Counted from the first letter of the stretch, positions 1 to 11,814 are shown. The stretch: DNA of 47,378 nt from Kiloniellales bacterium (GCA_022361275.1 JAKSBE010000386.1:1-47378); one strand, 5' to 3'. Numbers and translations: made by a program. The notes: generated by a model from the sequence alone, not told the origin.

Positions 1-2612
<2,612 letters not shown>

Positions 2613-2805
2613 ATCATTACCTGTAGCCTTGCGGCCCCGTGCGCAAGCTTGGCGCGCAAGTCTGGGAGGTCTCGAATTTGGCTGGCCGCACCCCGGCCCT
2701 GATTTAGCCCGGCGCAGCCCGGCCTGTCCAGGACTCCCGGCGGATCCCAGCGCCGCCCCGAGGTCCGGAAATGCCCGCCTGCCGCCGCTTGCGACCAGGA
2801 CCGCT

Positions 2806-2852
2806 AAAGCGGGATGACCTGAAGCCAGGTCGGCTTCAGGTCATCCCGCTTT
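2806..2852. repeat. Perfect 21-bp inverted repeat (hairpin 1 downstream of recA)
   Basis: Arms 2806-2826 and 2832-2852 are exact reverse complements (21 bp) around a 5-nt loop; the core is GCGGGATGACCTGAAGCC. There is no long T-tract, so it is not a textbook intrinsic terminator. The length and perfection suggest a dispersed intergenic palindrome or an mRNA 3'-end stabiliser for recA. Confidence 0.7.
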
Positions 2853-2878
2853 CTTCCAGCGCTTTAAAGCACGATTCA

Positions 2879-2905
2879 GACATGAGGCCGAATCGGCCTC
2901 ATGTC
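2879..2905 (-). terminator. Hairpin 2 immediately downstream of recA
   Basis: Arms GACATGAGGCCG (2879-2890) and CGGCCTCATGTC (2894-2905) form a 12-bp perfect stem with a 3-nt loop, 14 nt past the recA stop codon. Position and strength fit a recA transcription terminator, although no U-run follows on the minus strand. Confidence 0.55.
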
Positions 2906-2919
2906 ACCCTGCTCCAGGG

Positions 2920-3999
<1,080 letters not shown>

Positions 4000-4061
4000 T
4001 TCCGGGTTCCCTCTTATCACACAGCGACGACGGCCGCTGCAATTCCATTCATGTACCTTAT

Positions 4062-4078
4062 TTGTTCGCACCGAACAA
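4062..4078. promoter_or_regulatory. Second palindrome in the recA leader
   Basis: TTGTTCG and CGAACAA flank three bases (4062-4078), a perfect 7-bp dyad between the SOS box and the recA start. It contains inverted GTTC/GAAC words with the wrong geometry for the alphaproteobacterial LexA direct repeat. It could be an accessory operator or a leader hairpin. Confidence 0.35.
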
Positions 4079-4099
4079 GGATGAATCGGATCAAAAAGA

Positions 4100-4114
4100 G
4101 AACATAAATCGAAC
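4100..4114 (-). promoter_or_regulatory. LexA (SOS) operator of recA
   Basis: On the minus strand this reads GTTC-GATTTAT-GTTC, an exact match to the alphaproteobacterial LexA direct repeat GTTC-N7-GTTC. It lies 101 nt upstream of the recA ATG, so recA is expected to be DNA-damage inducible. Confidence 0.85.
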
Positions 4115-4234
4115 CAATAGGGATCGGAATGGCGATATCGAGACGGCGCCATGATAGCACCATGATGGCGCCATGACGGCCCACCGCGGCTGCGCGCTTC
4201 GCCGAAAGACCGGCGGCCGCAAGCGATTCGGCGG

Positions 4235-6754
4235 TCAGGCGGCGCCCTCGTGCAGCACTTCCTTCACCTTCTCGGCGAACTGCTTGAGGGTGAAGGGCTT
4301 GGCCAGGAAGTGGGTCGGGCCCTGGAGGTCGAGGCTCTGGCTGAGGTTGCGCTCGGTGTAGCCGGAGATGTAGATGACCTTGAGTTCCGGCCGCTCGGCG
4401 CGAACCTCCCGGACCAGCCCCGGGCCGTCGAGCCGCGGCATGACCACGTCGGTGATCAGGAGGTCGATCGGATCGCCGTGGTCGCGCATGACCTCCAGCG
4501 CGACCTCGCCGGAGCGGGCCTCCAGCACGTTGTAGCCCTTGTTGCGCAGGACCCGGGCCGAGAAGGCGCGCACCGCCTCCTCGTCCTCGACCAGGAGCAC
4601 GGTCCCCCGGCCGGTGGTGTCGACGCTACGCGGCACCTCGGCCTCCCCGGGCGCCGCCTCGGTCTTCTCAAGCGCGTGGTGCGGCAGGTAGATCGCGAAG
4701 GTGGTGCCCGCGCCCAGCTCGCTCTCGACCGCCATGAAGCCGCCGGTCTGCATCACGATGCCGTAGACCGTCGAGAGGCCCAGACCGGTCCCGGCCCCGA
4801 TCTCCTTGGTGGTGAAGAAGGGCTCGAAGATCCGGTCCATGTTCTCGCCGGGGATGCCGCAGCCGGTATCCCGCACCTCGACCAGGGCGTAATGCCCCGG
4901 CGGGATCGTCTCCCGGCCGCGCTTGGCCGAGTGCTGCAGCTGGACGTCGCTGGTCTGGATGGTCAGAATCCCGCCATCGGGCATGGCGTCCCGGGCGTTG
5001 ACCGCCAGGTTGATGATGACCTGCTCCAGCTGGCCCTGGTCGACCTTGACCGGCCCGATGTCGCGGCCGTGGATCACCTTCAGCTCGATGTTCTCGCCGA
5101 TCAGCCGGCGCAGCAGGTGAGTCAGCTCGGCCAGCACGTCGGTGAGGTTGAGCACCTTGGGCTGCAGGGTCTGCTGCCGCGAGAAGGCCAGGAGCTGGCG
5201 CACCAGGTTGGCGGCCCGGTTGGCGTTCTGCTTGATCTGCATGATGTCGGCGAAGGACTGGTCGCCGGGCCGATGGCGCAGCAGGAGCAGGTCGGAGAAG
5301 CCGATCATCGCGGTCAGCAGGTTGTTGAAGTCGTGGGCCATGCCGCCCGCCAGCTGGCCCACGGCCTGCATCTTCTGCGACTGCGAGATCTGCTCCTCGA
5401 GCTTCTTCTGCTCGGTCATGTCGATGAAGTGGGTGATGTAGCCGGCCGGCTTGCCCTCGGCCCCCTCCAGTCGGTTGACGTAGAGCGCGCAGACGACCTC
5501 GGGCCCGCCCCGGAAGCGGACCTCGATCGTCGGGTCGCCCGAGGGCTCGCTGCCGGCGGCGGCGATGGTCTTCGCCACCGAATCGCGCTCGTCCTCGGCC
5601 ACGAGGTCGACCAGGGGCTTGCCCTCGATGTCGGCCTGCGGGCGGTCGAGGAGGCCGCGGAAGCTGTCGTTGGTCTCGGCGACCTTGCCGTCGGGGTCGA
5701 GCAGCGCGATGCCGATCGGGGCCTCCTCGAAGAAGCGCTTGAAGCGCTGAACCGAGTCCGCGAGCGCCTCCTCGACCGCCCGCTCGCGGGACAGGTTGCG
5801 CACCACCGAGCGGGTCCGCAGCACCTGCCCTTCGTCGCCGCAGACGACGTCCTGGCTGATCAGCGCGGTGAAGGCCAGGCCGTCGGCGCCGCAGAGGGTG
5901 ACCTCGCCGCGCAGCGGGTCCTCGCCGCCGGCGAAGGGATCGTAAGGGGCGACGGATCCGGAGGCGGTGCAGCGGACCACGTCGTGCAGACGACGGTCGC
6001 CGCCCAGCAGCTCCTCCGGCGGCAGGCCGAGCCAGTCGGCGAGGGTCTGGTTCACGAAAAGGAACTGACCCTCGGCATCGACCGAATAGAAGCCGATCGG
6101 CGCATGCTCCAGCAGGTCGACGAAGCGGGCCTGCTCTTCCTGGAGGATCCGCTCCATCTGCCGCTCGGCCGTGATGTCGTCGACCAGCCACAGCACGCAA
6201 CCCGGCCGCCCCTTCAGAGGATAGGCGGTCACGCGGCGCCAGGCCTCCTGGCCCGTGCCGCCCCGCACGGGGACCTGGATCTCGGCATGATCGGCGGTCC
6301 CGCCGCAGGCGTTCGCCGCCAGGCGCAGGACCGCATCGTTGGATTCCGCGATGTCCTTGGTCTGCTCGCCCAGCAGGTCCGGCAGGGTGCGGTCCGCCGA
6401 GCTGAACTCGCTCTGGCAGGCCGGGTTCGCCAGGATCACCCGGCCTTCGCGGTCGACGATCTGGCGGGGCTGCGGGACCGCGTTGAGCGCCGCCTCCAGC
6501 ATGGTGACGCGGCGCTGCGACCTGACGCAGAGCCAGATCGCAAGGGCCAGGCCCGAGCCAAGGAGGCAAAGCAGCGCCAGCCACAGGTGGGTGCCAAGGG
6601 GCGTGCCAGACGGCGGGGCGGAGACCTGTGCGGACGCCGGCAGGGCACCCAGGAACCCGGCGCCGGCGAGAAGACAGGACTGCAAGCTGACCTTGCGCAT
6701 GAGACGGGTCGCTGCGGAGCGGAACGGTGGAAAAACCTGCATCACCACTAGCAT
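4235..6754 (-). CDS. cckA: Hybrid sensor histidine kinase CckA
   Basis: Membrane hybrid kinase that, in the Caulobacter paradigm, phosphorylates ChpT and through it CtrA and CpdR, coupling the cell cycle to flagellar gene expression. The 839 aa contain a signal-like hydrophobic segment (about 22-43), a transmembrane segment (57-77), three PAS-like regions (about 85-200, 205-325, 335-450), HisKA with H474 in GGMAHDFNN, HATPase_c ([10 protein letters not shown] 582-591, DTGCGIP 629-635, GAGTGLGLS 653-661) and a C-terminal receiver (acidic EDE 723-725, phospho-acceptor D769, K819). Only 10 nt separate it from flhB, so it is probably the distal gene of the export-gate operon. The start could also be the ATG at 6739 or the one encoding residue 19. 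Confidence 0.9.
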   Translation of the reverse strand: MLVVMQVFPPFRSAATRLMRKVSLQSCLLAGAGFLGALPASAQVSAPPSGTPLGTHLWLALLCLLGSGLALAIWLCVRSQRRVTMLEAALNAVPQPRQIVDREGRVILANPACQSEFSSADRTLPDLLGEQTKDIAESNDAVLRLAANACGGTADHAEIQVPVRGGTGQEAWRRVTAYPLKGRPGCVLWLVDDITAERQMERILQEEQARFVDLLEHAPIGFYSVDAEGQFLFVNQTLADWLGLPPEELLGGDRRLHDVVRCTASGSVAPYDPFAGGEDPLRGEVTLCGADGLAFTALISQDVVCGDEGQVLRTRSVVRNLSRERAVEEALADSVQRFKRFFEEAPIGIALLDPDGKVAETNDSFRGLLDRPQADIEGKPLVDLVAEDERDSVAKTIAAAGSEPSGDPTIEVRFRGGPEVVCALYVNRLEGAEGKPAGYITHFIDMTEQKKLEEQISQSQKMQAVGQLAGGMAHDFNNLLTAMIGFSDLLLLRHRPGDQSFADIMQIKQNANRAANLVRQLLAFSRQQTLQPKVLNLTDVLAELTHLLRRLIGENIELKVIHGRDIGPVKVDQGQLEQVIINLAVNARDAMPDGGILTIQTSDVQLQHSAKRGRETIPPGHYALVEVRDTGCGIPGENMDRIFEPFFTTKEIGAGTGLGLSTVYGIVMQTGGFMAVESELGAGTTFAIYLPHHALEKTEAAPGEAEVPRSVDTTGRGTVLLVEDEEAVRAFSARVLRNKGYNVLEARSGEVALEVMRDHGDPIDLLITDVVMPRLDGPGLVREVRAERPELKVIYISGYTERNLSQSLDLQGPTHFLAKPFTLKQFAEKVKEVLHEGAA

Positions 6755-6764
6755 CGTCGTTTCG

Positions 6765-7901
6765 TCAAGGCGAGTCCGGGCCCGCCGGTCCCGATCCTGG
6801 CCCTGGACCGGCCGGCGCGGCGGCCCGCGGCACGCGGCCCTTGAGCCGCATGACGTAGCCGATGATCTCGGCGACCGCCTTGTAGTGCTCGGGCGGGACC
6901 TCGCTGTCCAGGTCGACGCTGTCGAAGAGGGCTCGGGCCAGCGGCGGATTCTCCATCAGCGGGACCTCGTGCTCCTCGGCGGCCGCGCGGATCCTCCGGG
7001 CGACCTTGTCGACCCCCTTGGCGGTGACCTTGGGCGCGTTCATCGAGGCCGGATCGTAGCGCAGGGCGACGGCGTAGTGGGTCGGGTTGGTGACCACCAC
7101 GTCGGCTTCCGGCACCGCGGCCAGCATGCGCCGCCGGGCCCGCTCGGCACGGATCTGCCGCAGCCGCGCCTTGATCATCGGGTCGCCCTCGGCCTGCTTG
7201 TGCTCGTCGCGGACCTCCTGCTTGGTCATCCGGAGCTGCTTGTTGTGCTGAAAGCGCTGATAGGTCAGATCGAGAATCGCCAGCACCGTCATCACCGCCA
7301 GCACGCCGAGGACGACCCGCAACGCCAGGCCGCCGAGCAGGTCGAGGAAGTCGGGCATCGGCATGGAAGGGACCAGCGGGATCATCTCGCGCTGCGGCCA
7401 GACCATGAGGAAGGCGACCGCGCCGACGACGGCGAGCTTGACGATGCCCTTGACGAACTCGACGATCGCACGGCTGGAGAACAGGCGCTGAACGCCGGAG
7501 ACCAGCGAGATCTTGTTGAGCTTCGGCTTCAGCGGCTCCGCCGTGAAGATCAGGCCGACCTGGAGGACGCCCGACAGGACCGCGGCGATCACCACGACCG
7601 CAAGCGGCAGGGCCAGGACGAGGGAGACCTCCAGCATCAGCGTGCCCAGGATCCGGCCCAGGGCGCCCGGGTCAGCGGGGTACTGGTGCGCGCGCGCGAT
7701 CAGGCCCGTCAGGGATTCGCTCAGGCCCCCGGCGACCTGCGGCGCCAGCAGCCCGAGGATCACGGCGAAGGCCAGGATCATGAACCAGTGGCCGACCTCC
7801 TGGGACTTGGCGACCTGGCCCTTCTCGCGGGCCTCCTCCAGGCGCCGGGGCGTCGGCTCTTCCGTCTTGAGCGAGTCGTCGTTGTTGGCGGTGTCGCTCA
7901 C
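6765..7901 (-). CDS. flhB: Flagellar export gate protein FlhB
   Basis: Inner-membrane component of the flagellar type III export gate that switches substrate specificity from rod/hook to filament after autocleavage. It is 378 aa with four hydrophobic segments (about 38-58, 86-115, 148-168, 186-210) and a cytoplasmic domain containing the autocleavage motif NPTH at 272-275. The N-terminal signature TEEPTPRRLEEAREKGQVAKS is diagnostic. It lies 12 nt after fliR and just before cckA in the same orientation. A free-standing copy of its C-terminal domain is encoded at 10793-11137. Confidence 0.97.
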   Translation of the reverse strand: MSDTANNDDSLKTEEPTPRRLEEAREKGQVAKSQEVGHWFMILAFAVILGLLAPQVAGGLSESLTGLIARAHQYPADPGALGRILGTLMLEVSLVLALPLAVVVIAAVLSGVLQVGLIFTAEPLKPKLNKISLVSGVQRLFSSRAIVEFVKGIVKLAVVGAVAFLMVWPQREMIPLVPSMPMPDFLDLLGGLALRVVLGVLAVMTVLAILDLTYQRFQHNKQLRMTKQEVRDEHKQAEGDPMIKARLRQIRAERARRRMLAAVPEADVVVTNPTHYAVALRYDPASMNAPKVTAKGVDKVARRIRAAAEEHEVPLMENPPLARALFDSVDLDSEVPPEHYKAVAEIIGYVMRLKGRVPRAAAPAGPGPGSGPAGPDSP

Positions 7902-7913
7902 GTCGTCTCGGCC

Positions 7914-8678
7914 TCAGCGGGGTGCCACGAAGGGCAGCATGGAGTCCTCGAAGCTGGTGATGAACCAGCCCAGGGCGGCGGGCACGGCCAGCGCCAGGAC
8001 CGCGACCCCGACCATGACCTGCAGCGGCATCGCGATGAACAGGATCTGCGCCTGCGGCATCAGGCGGGCCAGCAGGCCCAGCCCGAGGTAGAAGATCGCG
8101 CCGACCGCGATGAAGGGCGTGGAGATCTGGATCGCCAGCAGGAAGGTCTTGGCCACGGTGCGCGCCATGAGCTCGGAAAAGTCCCCCAGCGGCGGCGCCA
8201 CGCCCGGGGCGAAGAGGCTGTAGCTGTCGATCACGGCGATCAGCAGCATGTGGTGCAGGTCCAGGGTCACGATCAGCAGCAAGGCGGTGACCGAAAGGAA
8301 GGAGCCGGCGACCGAGCCCTGCTGCTCGGCGGTCGGATCGCTGACCAGGGCGTTGGCCAGCGAGCTCATGTAGGCCATGACCATGCCGGCTGTGGTCAGG
8401 GCCGACATGAACATCCGGGCCAGGGTGCCGAGGAAGATCCCGACCAGGGCCTCGCCCAGGATCAGGACCAGCAGGGCCGCCGGCTCGGCCGGCATCGGCG
8501 GCAGGCCATCGGCCAGCACCGGCGCCAGCAGCAGCGCGATGACCAGAGCCACGACCAGGCGTAGGCGCGGGGTCACGTAGGCCTCGCCGAAGACCGGCAG
8601 CAGGGACAAGGAGGCGCCGACCCGAACGAAGACCAGAAGGACAGCGAAGAGGCCGGCGGGCAGCAGGTCCGAGAGCAT
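7914..8678 (-). CDS. fliR: Flagellar export gate protein FliR
   Basis: Polytopic inner-membrane protein that assembles with FliP and FliQ into the export pore. It is 254 aa, normal length, with about six hydrophobic segments and the family pattern PVFGEAYVTPRLRLVVALVIALLLAP near the N-terminus. It sits between fliQ (30-nt gap) and flhB (12-nt gap), the usual fliQ-fliR-flhB order. Confidence 0.95.
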   Translation of the reverse strand: MLSDLLPAGLFAVLLVFVRVGASLSLLPVFGEAYVTPRLRLVVALVIALLLAPVLADGLPPMPAEPAALLVLILGEALVGIFLGTLARMFMSALTTAGMVMAYMSSLANALVSDPTAEQQGSVAGSFLSVTALLLIVTLDLHHMLLIAVIDSYSLFAPGVAPPLGDFSELMARTVAKTFLLAIQISTPFIAVGAIFYLGLGLLARLMPQAQILFIAMPLQVMVGVAVLALAVPAALGWFITSFEDSMLPFVAPR

Positions 8679-8708
8679 TCCTCGGGCGGGCTCCTAGGTT
8701 GAGGCCGG

Positions 8709-8975
8709 TCAGCCGAGGCCCACGATCCGGTCCATCAGACCTTCGGTGAAGGTCAGGAGGGTGCTGAGCATGAAGGGCAGCAGCACGAAGAGCGAAGCGA
8801 AGATGGTCACGATCTTGGGGACGAAGGAGAGGGTCATCTCCTGCATCTGGGTCAGCGCCTGGAACAGCGCGATCGCCAGGCCGACCGCCAGAGCCAGCAG
8901 CAGGACCGGCGCTCCGACCTTGAGCCCGACGACGATCGTTTCGCGGGCGATCTCTATGACTTCGGTTGAGTCCAT
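8709..8975 (-). CDS. fliQ: Flagellar export gate protein FliQ
   Basis: Small 88-aa inner-membrane protein with two transmembrane helices joined by a short loop; four copies sit in the FliPQR export pore. LLALAVGLAIALFQALTQMQ and the following MTLSFVPKIV are the typical FliQ core. It is upstream of fliR. The 85-nt gap to fliE holds four tandem 13-bp repeats lying just 5' of this start. Confidence 0.95.
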   Translation of the reverse strand: MDSTEVIEIARETIVVGLKVGAPVLLLALAVGLAIALFQALTQMQEMTLSFVPKIVTIFASLFVLLPFMLSTLLTFTEGLMDRIVGLG

Positions 8976-8978
8976 GGC

Positions 8979-9030
8979 CTGTGTACGGGGCCTGTGTACG
9001 GGGCTTGTGTACGGGGCTTGTGTACGGGGC
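8979..9030. repeat. Four tandem 13-bp repeats between fliE and fliQ
   Basis: Units at 8979-8991, 8992-9004, 9005-9017 and 9018-9030 read [C/T]TGTGTACGGGGC with a single variable base, giving 52 bp of almost perfect tandem repeat. On the transcribed (minus) strand it reads GCCCCGTACACA repeated, ending 4 nt before the fliQ ATG. It therefore forms the translation-initiation region of fliQ, where no purine-rich Shine-Dalgarno is visible. Confidence 0.9.
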
Positions 9031-9060
9031 TCGAACAGGGCCGCTCCCCGCAGGGGCGCG

Positions 9061-9369
9061 CTAGATCGGCATCCGGAGGATTTCCTGGTAGGCCTGGATG
9101 ACCCGGTCGCGCAGGGCGACCACGGTCTGCAGGGTGAGCTCGGCCTCGCTGACCGCAGTGATCACCTCGTTGACGTCGGCCTTGCCGGCGGCGGCCGCGC
9201 GCGACACCTGCTCGGCCCGGTTCAGGTCTCCGATACCGTCGTTGAGCGCGCCGCGCAGGACGTCGGCGAATCCGCCGCCGGCCGCATCCCGCGGCTCCAG
9301 GCCGGGGCCCTGCTGCTGCCGAGCCACCTGGTTGTAGGCCGCGACCGCATCGGAGAAGTTGACTGCCAA
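9061..9369 (-). CDS. fliE: Flagellar hook-basal body protein FliE
   Basis: Periplasmic adaptor joining the MS ring to the proximal rod. It is 102 aa, the usual length, with the conserved C-terminal half (TAVSEAELTLQTVVALRDRV, then QAYQEILRMPI), the FliE hallmark. It follows flgC by 48 nt and precedes fliQ in the flgB-flgC-fliE order common in alphaproteobacteria. Confidence 0.96.
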   Translation of the reverse strand: MAVNFSDAVAAYNQVARQQQGPGLEPRDAAGGGFADVLRGALNDGIGDLNRAEQVSRAAAAGKADVNEVITAVSEAELTLQTVVALRDRVIQAYQEILRMPI

Positions 9370-9417
9370 AGCTCGGCTCCCTGTCTGGGTGTGCCCCTGG
9401 GTGTGCCCGCGTCGGGT

Positions 9418-9825
9418 CTAGCGGAGGATCGCGATGGCCCGCTGCACCATGCTGCGCGAGGCCTCGATGACCTTGAGGTTGGCTTCGTAGCTACGCTGCG
9501 CTTCGCGCATGTCGGCCATTTCGATGATCGACTTGACGTTCGGGGTGCGCACATAGCCGTCGGCGTCGGCTCCGGGATGGCCCGGCTCGAAGCGCAGGCC
9601 GAAGTCGCTGCGGTCCGGCTCGATGCCCCGGACCCGGACGGTCTCGAATCCGAGGGCCCGGTTCAGGCTGTTCGCGAAGCTGACCAGCTTGCGTCGGTAG
9701 GGCTGCTCCTCCGGCGACTGCGGCAGCGAATCCGCATTGGCGACGTTCTCGGCGATGACCCGCAGTCGGGTGCCCTGGGCCTTGAGGCCCTGCGCCGAGA
9801 TATGAAGAACCTTGCCGAGATCCAT
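9418..9825 (-). CDS. flgC: Flagellar proximal rod protein FlgC
   Basis: Proximal rod subunit exported to the periplasm. It is 135 aa. The N-terminal rod motif LKAQGTRLRVIAENVANADS and the C-terminal NVKSIIEMADMREAQRSYEA are the two conserved helices that pack in the rod. It lies 28 nt after flgB and is co-oriented with fliE. Confidence 0.96.
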   Translation of the reverse strand: MDLGKVLHISAQGLKAQGTRLRVIAENVANADSLPQSPEEQPYRRKLVSFANSLNRALGFETVRVRGIEPDRSDFGLRFEPGHPGADADGYVRTPNVKSIIEMADMREAQRSYEANLKVIEASRSMVQRAIAILR

Positions 9826-9853
9826 GCGCCCTTTCCCCCGCTTTCAACCGGCC

Positions 9854-10270
9854 TCAGCCACCGCCGCCGCCACGGCCCAGGGCCGTGCGGAACATGCCCA
9901 GATGCTTCCGGTAGAGGCTGGTCATCATCTGGAAGTCCATCTGGGTCTCGGCCACGGAGACCAGCTGCTGCTCCAGCACCACCGCATTGCCCGCGGGCGC
10001 CGTCTCGTAGCCCGGGACGCGGCCGTCCTTGAAGTCCCGCCCCTTGTCGGCCTGCGGCGCGGTGAGGTGGCCGGCATCGGACCGGGCCAGCCGGACCGGC
10101 TTCGTCTCGCGCGCCAGGACGCGGTCGAAGGGACCGGGCTTGAGGTCGAGCGGACGGTAGTCCGGGGTGTCGGCGTTGGCGATGTTCTGGGCCAAGACCT
10201 CCTGGCGTTGGCCCAGCCATCCCATGCGGCGGGCCAGAACGTCGAAGATGGGAAGCTTGCCGAAATCCAT
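9854..10270 (-). CDS. flgB: Flagellar proximal rod protein FlgB
   Basis: First proximal rod subunit, 138 aa. The rod motif appears as RQEVLAQNIANADTPDYRPL near residues 22-41, and the C-terminal helix as VSVAETQMDFQMMTSLYRKH. First gene of the minus-strand flgB-flgC-fliE-fliQ-fliR-flhB-cckA run, with its promoter in the 160-nt gap shared with divergent csrA. Confidence 0.96.
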   Translation of the reverse strand: MDFGKLPIFDVLARRMGWLGQRQEVLAQNIANADTPDYRPLDLKPGPFDRVLARETKPVRLARSDAGHLTAPQADKGRDFKDGRVPGYETAPAGNAVVLEQQLVSVAETQMDFQMMTSLYRKHLGMFRTALGRGGGGG

Positions 10271-10340
10271 GAGGTCTCCCGAACCCTAAGAAATCGCTCC
10301 GCTTTTCCGGGCGACTGTCGTCATTGTCACGCGTCCCTTG

Positions 10341-10355
10341 TTAATAATCGGTAAA
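10341..10355 (-). promoter_or_regulatory. CtrA-like site upstream of flgB
   Basis: In the flgB direction this reads TTTA-CCGATTA-TTAA, one base off the CtrA consensus TTAA-N7-TTAA, 71 nt upstream of the flgB ATG in the flgB/csrA divergent region. The same TTTAC-N6-TTAA form occurs before cheY and fliX in this window. No biochemical support; assignment is by pattern and context. Confidence 0.4.
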
Positions 10356-10430
10356 ACGGCTTAAAGTTGAGGCGGATTGTTCCTAATGGGGTAACGGCCG
10401 GGCCGGCCGGAAATGTGAGCCGAGAGCCTG

Positions 10431-10658
10431 ATGCTTTATCTGACGCGAAAGATCGGCGAATCCGTCATCATCAATGACGACATCGAAGTGACGGTGATCG
10501 ACATCCGCGGAAAGTCGATAAAGCTTGGATTTACCTTCCCTGCCGAGGCCTCGGTGCTACGTCGTGAGATCTATGAGCGGATCCAGGCCGAGAACGAAGC
10601 CCGGGCCAATGGTACCCCACCGCCCGAGCGCAGGCAGGCCAAGGCTTCCAGCAGCTGA
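10431..10658 (+). CDS. csrA: Carbon storage regulator CsrA
   Basis: Dimeric RNA-binding protein that represses or stabilises mRNAs by binding GGA motifs in leaders; a frequent regulator of flagellar genes. It is 75 aa, beginning MLYLTRKIGESVIINDDI and continuing IRGKSIKLGFTFP, all standard CsrA strands, with the conserved RREIYERIQAEN helix. The C-terminal tail (about 60-75) is low complexity. Divergent from flgB and upstream of the fhlB-like/fliO/fliP genes. Confidence 0.97.
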   Translation: MLYLTRKIGESVIINDDIEVTVIDIRGKSIKLGFTFPAEASVLRREIYERIQAENEARANGTPPPERRQAKASSS

Positions 10659-10686
10659 GACCGGAAGCTCTATAAGCCCTAGAGGC

Positions 10687-10701
10687 TAAACCATTCGTTA
10701 A
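10687..10701 (+). promoter_or_regulatory. CtrA-like site upstream of the FlhB-like gene
   Basis: TAAA-CCATTCG-TTAA, one mismatch from TTAA-N7-TTAA, 92 nt upstream of the 10793 start. It could drive the FlhB-like/fliO/fliP genes. Pattern evidence only. Confidence 0.3.
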
Positions 10702-10792
10702 GGCTAACGATTCATGATCGGGCCGTTGGCGGCGCGACCGCGCCGCTGGCGGTCTCCGGCGAGCGGAGCCCGCTGGGAGATCGGAATCGGCG

Positions 10793-11137
10793 ATGGGAGC
10801 CTCTGCCTTGACAGGAAGTTCGGACGACGTAGAGACCCGGAAGCGCCCAAGGACCTTGGCCGTGGCGCTAAGGGAGGCGGCGGCGGGCGGAAACCCGCGG
10901 GTGACCGCGGCGGGACGGGGCGCCCTGGCCGAGCAGATCCTGGAGATCGCCTTTGCCCGCGGGGTCAAGGTCCGCGAGGACGCCGAGCTGGCCGAAATCC
11001 TGGCCGCGATCGAGGTCGACAGCGAGGTGCCGGTCGAGGCCCTGGCCGCCGTCGCCGAGATCCTGTCCTACGTCTACCGGGCCAACGCGGCCTCGGCGCC
11101 CTCCGCGTTCACCGGGCCGGAGGACCAGACCCAGTGA
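10793..11137 (+). CDS. Free-standing FlhB C-terminal-domain protein (FhlB type)
   Basis: A 114-aa cytoplasmic protein. Residues about 40-100 (RGALAEQILEIAFARGVKVR, then EDAELAEILAAIEVDSEVPV and ALAAVAEILSYVYR) match the last part of FlhB/EscU, where FlhB here has the parallel DSEVPPEHYKAVAEIIGYVM. It lacks the NPTH cleavage motif and any transmembrane segment, so it represents only the post-cleavage FlhB-CC part. Such proteins accompany flagellar export genes in many bacteria and can partly substitute for FlhB-CC. The ATG at 10793 has GGGAGA upstream. It overlaps the next gene by GTGA. Confidence 0.8.
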   Translation: MGASALTGSSDDVETRKRPRTLAVALREAAAGGNPRVTAAGRGALAEQILEIAFARGVKVREDAELAEILAAIEVDSEVPVEALAAVAEILSYVYRANAASAPSAFTGPEDQTQ

Positions 11138-11466
11138 ACGCGGAGAGCGGCTTGAACGGCGGCTTGGCCGCCAACCTGGCGGCGCTGGACCGGAGCGTCC
11201 GGGCAGCCATCGCCGCGGTCGAGACCGGCGAGGCGATCGACGCCACGGCCCTGGATGCGGCGATCCGCGATCTCTGCGCCGAAGCGGCGCAGGCAGGGGC
11301 CGGCGAACGCGACGCGGTGAAATCCGGCCTGGCCCGGCTTGAGCGGAACCTGGGCCGGCTCGCCACGGCGATCCGCGCGCGCATGCCGAGCCCGGACGAC
11401 GGCCGGACGGCGGCCCCGCCGGCGCGCGCCGCCGCGGCCTACGCCAAGCCCCAGCGCGAGCATTGA
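11134..11466 (+). CDS. Unknown small protein in fliO-fliP operon
   Basis: 110 aa, predicted soluble and largely alpha-helical (rich in A, R, L, D, E), with no signal peptide or transmembrane segment. The GTG at 11134 overlaps the preceding stop (GTGA), arguing for translational coupling and for this start; an upstream start in the same frame would run across the whole preceding gene. It ends 21 nt before fliO. Size and helical character would suit a small export chaperone, but I do not recognise a family. Confidence 0.65.
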   Translation: MNAESGLNGGLAANLAALDRSVRAAIAAVETGEAIDATALDAAIRDLCAEAAQAGAGERDAVKSGLARLERNLGRLATAIRARMPSPDDGRTAAPPARAAAAYAKPQREH

Positions 11467-11487
11467 GCGGAGAGCGACCAGCCTGCC

Positions 11488-11814
11488 ATGGACTTCGAGC
11501 TTTATTTCCGTTTTCTGCTGGCGCTGGCCGCGGTCATCGGCCTGATCCTCGCGCTCGCCTGGGCGCTGCGCCGTTTCGGTCCGGGTGCCCGCCTGCTGCC
11601 GAACGGCAGCAGCCCACGCCGCCTTTCGATCCAGGAGATCGCCTCGGTCGACGGCCGCCGCCGGCTGATCCTGCTGCGCCGCGACCAGACCGAATACCTG
11701 GTCCTGCTCGGCCCGACCCAGGACCTGCTGATCGACAAGGGCTTCGGCCCACCCCCGGAGCGGAGCGTCGAGCCGGGCGGGCTCGGCGCCCCCACCCGCG
11801 GCCAGAAACCATGA
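11488..11814 (+). CDS. fliO: Flagellar biosynthesis protein FliO
   Basis: Scaffold membrane protein that helps FliP assemble into the export gate. It is 108 aa with one N-terminal transmembrane helix (about 7-28) followed by the FliO-type segment RLSIQEIASVDGRRRLILLR and DQTEYLVLLGP. It overlaps fliP by four bases (ATGA at 11811-11814), the usual coupled fliO-fliP arrangement. Confidence 0.93.
   Translation: MDFELYFRFLLALAAVIGLILALAWALRRFGPGARLLPNGSSPRRLSIQEIASVDGRRRLILLRRDQTEYLVLLGPTQDLLIDKGFGPPPERSVEPGGLGAPTRGQKP

Larger units (their letters stand above)
2613..2919. other. alaS-recA intergenic region with two hairpins
   Basis: This 307-base stretch lies between the recA stop and the alaS start, both minus strand. 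I see no credible gene. Its recA-proximal half contains two separate perfect palindromes (annotated separately). Its alaS-proximal half is plain GC-rich sequence that must hold the alaS promoter if alaS is not read through from recA; no clear -35/-10 was recognised. Confidence 0.6.

Noticed and set aside
8979-9030. CRISPR-like array
   Set aside because: The 13-bp units are directly adjacent with no spacers, and no cas genes are present.
10714-11466. A 250-aa reading of the gene before fliO
   Set aside because: The N-terminal 140 codons overlap the FlhB-like gene in another frame and are low complexity; the GTG at 11134 overlapping the previous stop is the better start.
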